From Capsicum annuum (Eukaryota > Streptophyta > Magnoliopsida > Solanales > Solanaceae), in contig NW_025892707.1 of assembly GCF_002878395.1 (NCBI RefSeq), positions 57,498 through 121,497 on the forward strand: a stretch of DNA of 64,000 nt, read 5' to 3'. Positions 59,838 to 64,000 of this stretch are shown piece by piece (within the stretch, counting starts at the first letter, position 1; each line of letters opens with the position of its first letter). Below the pieces are notes generated by a model. It saw only the letters and a program-made list of their open reading frames with translations. It was not told where the DNA came from and searched no databases. The translations under genes and the position numbers were made by a program.

Positions 59838-62800
59838 AATACAATCAGAGAACAAAGTGAAATATCAAATAAATATACATTTGCAATCCATCTCTGAAAT
59901 ATAAACAAGTCAAAGCAATACGAGGGAGAGTAGGAATACTCCAAATGTCAAACGCTCACCCTAAATCTTTGATTCATAGCATATCTGCATGATACACACG
60001 TTAATGGCAAGGACTTATACTATGATCTGCAGGTTGTAGAAGTGTAGTATGAGTACCACACATGTGGTACTAAGTAGGCATCCGCCGACTGAGCTTCAAA
60101 GATAATGTAAGCATAAAAAACATGAAACGCAGGAGTATAAACTGCAAGCAACTATCCAAGGAACTAAACATAATAATAATAAGGGAGCAATAATGATAAA
60201 CTAGCCTATTCTAACAGTGTTTAGCAACTAAAATGCAATATTATATATCACTACCCAATGTAAAAATGAGTGGAAGAAGGTTGTATAATAGTAATACAAT
60301 GTCAAAGTATACATATACAATATGAATAGATAAGGAAAGAGAGAGAGAGATGATAATACCATGTGTGTCTGTACATATATTTATTTATTTTTATATATAT
60401 ACATATATAACTAAACTCAAAGGTAATAACCTAAAAGAACCAATATAACATCTCGAGGATCATAGCCATGTAAGGAAGTTAATACAAGCATACTCAAAGC
60501 CTCTAACCAAAGGGTGACTAAACATAAGATAACCTAACGGTAACATATTTTACTAACAAAAAGAAAAAGAATAAGGAACATACCGAAATCTGAAATACCA
60601 GTCCATAATCATCCTGCCACGAACTAACCATAAAAACCAACAAAAAGTAACTGACTAATCTAGAAAACCAAATAACCTAATTGGGCACCCATAAGCCCAA
60701 AAGATGAAAGCAAGCATTCAACAAACAATAATCATAGCTTATACTTATACAACCCCCATAAGGCCGATAGAAATAAACACAAAATAATTATACTTGTATA
60801 GATAATACATATGAACTAATAAATGAAGCATAAACCGATAACACCATGTCTAATCAAGTATCATAATGAACCAAGTGTATACACATCCTCTACCACAGTA
60901 GCTCACAAAGGCATGACCTACGACGACCATTCTTCTCTGGCACTATAGCTCATAGATGAAAGGTCCATAGAGGACTCGAAATATCTATATACATTATTTA
61001 AAACCAAATTAGGACTTTTAATAACCATCATAATTGATCTATTCCATCAAGTATCGCATATATATACTATGTTCTCATACTCGAATCAACACAAAAAGAG
61101 TGTAAAAATTTGTAAAATCCATTTCCCAAGATCAAGTTCGAGACCAAATCATGATAATAGTGTCAAAAAGATTGAATTCTCAATCTATTAAAGTAAATAG
61201 CAGTGGTAAAAGAGCAGATTAATAATGGACCAAAACTATCCTCTTTCTAATTTCCAAAATAGCACATTTTGTTCCAAAAGATCATAATTCATTAAATAAG
61301 GTAATACGATTCCCGCTGTAAAAGAATCTATTTTAAAAGTGAAAAGTGAGAATAAATCCCTTTTTTAAAAAAGTAGTAAAAGCAAGGATTTTGTTTGAAT
61401 TGTACCACTAAGTTATTATAAATGCGTCTAAAAGTATACATTCCATCACCAGTATCCAAATAATACAACCATAAGTGCCTAAGCATCTATAAACTAGAAT
61501 CATGTCTCTTTAAGGATAGAACACTTACCTAGAGTCCAACTGGTATCATAACCACGGCCTTGTTTCCAATAATATACTATTAAAATAATAAAGCCTCATA
61601 ACTTAAATATCTATGACAATTAATGGCATAAGGTCACTAACAGGATCTAATTGGGGAAATATTATCCAATTCACTAAGTCAAATGGTAGGTATTATATTA
61701 AGGGATCCGTAATAGAAATCTATGACTAAACAAGTTTATAGTCAAGGGTAATAGAGTTCTAAAGCCATAACAAGTCTCATATTCTAAGGTTAGGGTCACA
61801 TTACTATCTCAAATTCCCTAAATAGGTTAAGTCATGATATACTAGTCATAATCCTATCCTCTAATCCCTACCTAGTATGGCATCTATGCATAACAATATC
61901 TCATAGAGTAAAGTAGATTGAATCCTACCTCAATGTCAAACTGCATTCTCTAACAATCCATGAACATCTCATCTTTGCTCCAGAATCTGAAAAATAAGGT
62001 CGCACTGTAAAAATCATCATCAGATATTGATATGAGTAAAATGATCTCATATTGTTATGTAAAACTTTAGACCCAAATTTATGTCTCTGCTAATAAAATC
62101 CCAAAACTAAATCCATCATGAAGTCCATTGAAGAACAAAAAATGTGTGCTAAAAATTGAGCAAAAATAAAGTGTAAATCGAGGTCCAAATCAGCCCCTAA
62201 ATCTTTGGAATATCATTACTAATTTCCACAAATTAATCAAGGAAATTGAAGAAATTTATTAGGGACAACAATGGTAAATGATCAAGAGGTGTTAATTTAG
62301 CTTACCTTAGCCTCAATGAATTATTTCCTACTCTTTTCCAAGATCTAGAGTTCAACAATGGAGGAAAAAAGTTAGAAAAAATAGTGGAAAATCATGGAAG
62401 AGGAAATTATATACTTCCAATAATATTGTTGTCACGATCACAAAGACCAAGAAAAGTTCCCTTGTTGGATCCGACCAAAGATCAGGAATGCTAAGGCAAA
62501 AAAAAAATAGACTATTGTGAATATGAGAAACTAGCTGCAATCATGAAGAAGGAATTGGAACGTGTGAGGGCATACCTATATCGTGAATACGAGTGGTGAG
62601 GCTCACGATCGAGAAGGTAAAGAACTTGACCCTTCATGAACCCTAACCTCGTGAATAGAAAGAGTAAAAAATGTCTACACCAGTTGCTGGAAAACTAAAA
62701 AAATGCTATGTCCTAATGAACTCTGATCGGGTGCTTGGGATTCAAGATCCTAATATGCACAAACAAACTATGATACCATATGAAATTTGACATTTCATCT

Positions 62801-63051
62801 TAATGAAGCCATCAAATATTTCATCAGAGATTGTTTTAATTAAATATAGGTCCCATACCTAGTTTTGTTTTTGCTTAATCTACGTAATATCGTAAAAAAG
62901 GTTTGGAAGCCTTGGCACCCAAACCAAGGGACCCCTAGCCTAAAATTAGCATTCAGAGTTGGTGATGCTGATAGAGTTCTCACCTAAGGTTGTTTACTAG
63001 GATTTTTTTGTTTGAGACCAATTCCTTAACAACAATAGCTCCAAAATAAGT
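59838..63051 (-). mobile_element. LTR F, right part
   Basis: It continues LTR F after D. The text around 60,020-60,080 (GTACCACACATGTGGTACTAAGTAGGCATC) and around 62,930-63,010 (CCTAGCCTAAAATTAG) is close to the LTR of element C, so F belongs to a related family. It is cut at 63,051 by LTR G. No coding sequence is seen over the 3.2 kb; the short minus-strand open stretch at 62,540-62,352 has no motif. Confidence 0.6.
60318..60352. repeat. GA-rich run with flanking TA runs
   Basis: A short GAGAGAGAGA run, with a TTTATTTA/TATATA stretch at 60,375-60,410. Confidence 0.6.
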
Positions 63052-64000
63052 GTCACGACTTGAGGTTGCCCCTAGTCGCGACACTTTATGACCCCACAAA
63101 TCCTAGTCCTTTAAATCTTATACTATGTACCAAAAAAAGTCCCAAACTTAGAAAATTCCGGCCAAGTATGAGCACTTAGTCACATTTTTGGCCTTGAGAT
63201 TTAAATGGTTTTATTTTCAACCCTTAAGACCTTAAAGTGCCAATTTTTTAGTTGAATAATGACCAGGGAGGTCAATGGGTGTTCTCGGGCAAGTTTGACA
63301 TTTTTTGAACCTCGTTAGAAGCTTGTTCGAATGTTGAAAATAGTGAGTCGATGTAAATTCAATGCATCGCATCATCCATTGAGTCGACCAACCTTTTTCC
63401 CAGCATCAGATGAAAATTCCAGTGAACTAATGCAAACTCGACGTAAAGCATCGAGATCACATCCGTATCGTCAATGCAAAGCGTCGGCCTGCGAGTTGTT
63501 GGGCGTATTTTTATTTCGGTCATTAAATATCTGCATCCAAAGGGGTAATTAAGTTAATTTGTCCCACTCTTATTCCGACCAAACATAAGATCAAAGCGTA
63601 TTCTAACACATTAGGTTGATTTTCATCAATTTCTCTAAAATTAAAAACCCTAAGCTTCAAAACTCAACCCCAAGAATTCCAAGATTCTACCATTGTTTTT
63701 TTAAATTGGTTTAAGATTCAAGGTTTCCAAGTCAAGAGCTTTAAGAATCCTCCTTCAAGAACACAAATAGAATCTCAAAAGCAAACTTGTTCATCTAGTT
63801 CATCATTCAAGGTATGTGGGGTTTGAATAAGGACAATCCTTTCATCCTTGTGCCCAAAATTATGTTTTCTCAACAAATTTCTTATGATTTTATGATAGGT
63901 CTTACACCCATAGTATCTTATTGATGATTTTGAGTATGATATGATTGAATTATGAAATCCCATGTTTATTTTGAGTTAAATAATCTTCTTTTATGATTTT
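63052..64000 (+). mobile_element. LTR G, 5' part, runs off the window
   Basis: It starts TGTCACGACTTGAG directly after F sequence (CCAAAATAAG). Around 63,340-63,480 it has the direction and layout of the solo LTR at 10,783 read on its minus strand (GAAAATAGTGAGTCGATG followed by repeated GCATCG words), then an AAAACCCTAAG leader near 63,640. The repeated CATCG/GTCGA words give the open stretch 63,331-63,552, which I regard as non-coding. Whether coding sequence follows cannot be seen. Confidence 0.6.

Noticed and set aside
63331..63552. Plus-strand 73-codon stretch with repeated GCATCG words
   Set aside because: It is part of LTR G and matches the layout of the solo LTR at 10,783; not a gene.
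1..64000. CRISPR arrays, bacterial operons, integrons or riboswitches
   Set aside because: No regularly spaced identical repeats with unique spacers and no bacterial-type gene packing. The sequence is plant-like throughout.

Overview
The window looks like repeat-rich nuclear DNA of a flowering plant. The retrotransposon families, their tRNA-iMet-type primer sites and the LTR ends (TG/TATCATGACC..., TGTAATACCCC...) look Solanaceae-like (pepper, tomato or potato group); that assignment is inference. No intact host protein-coding gene was found. Everything recognisable is organelle-derived DNA or transposable elements, nearly all broken by stops and frameshifts.

Region 1 (about 1-10,100) reads as a mitochondrial DNA insert (NUMT). 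It holds a decayed atp9, a decayed plastid-type trnM of the kind plant mitochondria carry, and on the minus strand a broken mitovirus RNA-dependent RNA polymerase, i.e. an RNA-virus fossil. The rest is non-coding, mitochondrial-intergenic-like sequence.

Region 2 (about 10,780-39,700) is a solo LTR followed by a nest of LTR/gypsy retrotransposons. An old LTR (H, from 13,228) was split by element C (minus, 13,593-37,936, target duplication GAATA). C's left LTR was split by element A (plus, 15,111-29,087, GTTCT/GTTCC). A's right LTR was split by element B (minus, 21,919-27,072, GTACC/ATACC). A has lost its integrase core. B has lost everything from mid-RT into its own LTR. A 100-N assembly gap lies at 38,328-38,427.

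Region 3 (about 40,787-64,000) is a second nest. LTR F (40,787-40,956 and 59,838-63,051) is split by gypsy element D (minus, 40,957-59,837, target duplication AATAC). D's right LTR is split by a 10.4-kb CACTA (En/Spm) DNA transposon E (48,641-59,025, target duplication CAA). E keeps remnants of two genes: a TNP2-type transposase, and a Transposase_24-type gene with visible GT-AG introns. A further plus-strand LTR (G) starts at 63,052 and runs off the window.

The elements do not form a working pathway; the value of the window is its layered insertion history. The least ordinary item is the mitovirus-derived polymerase inside the mitochondrial insert.
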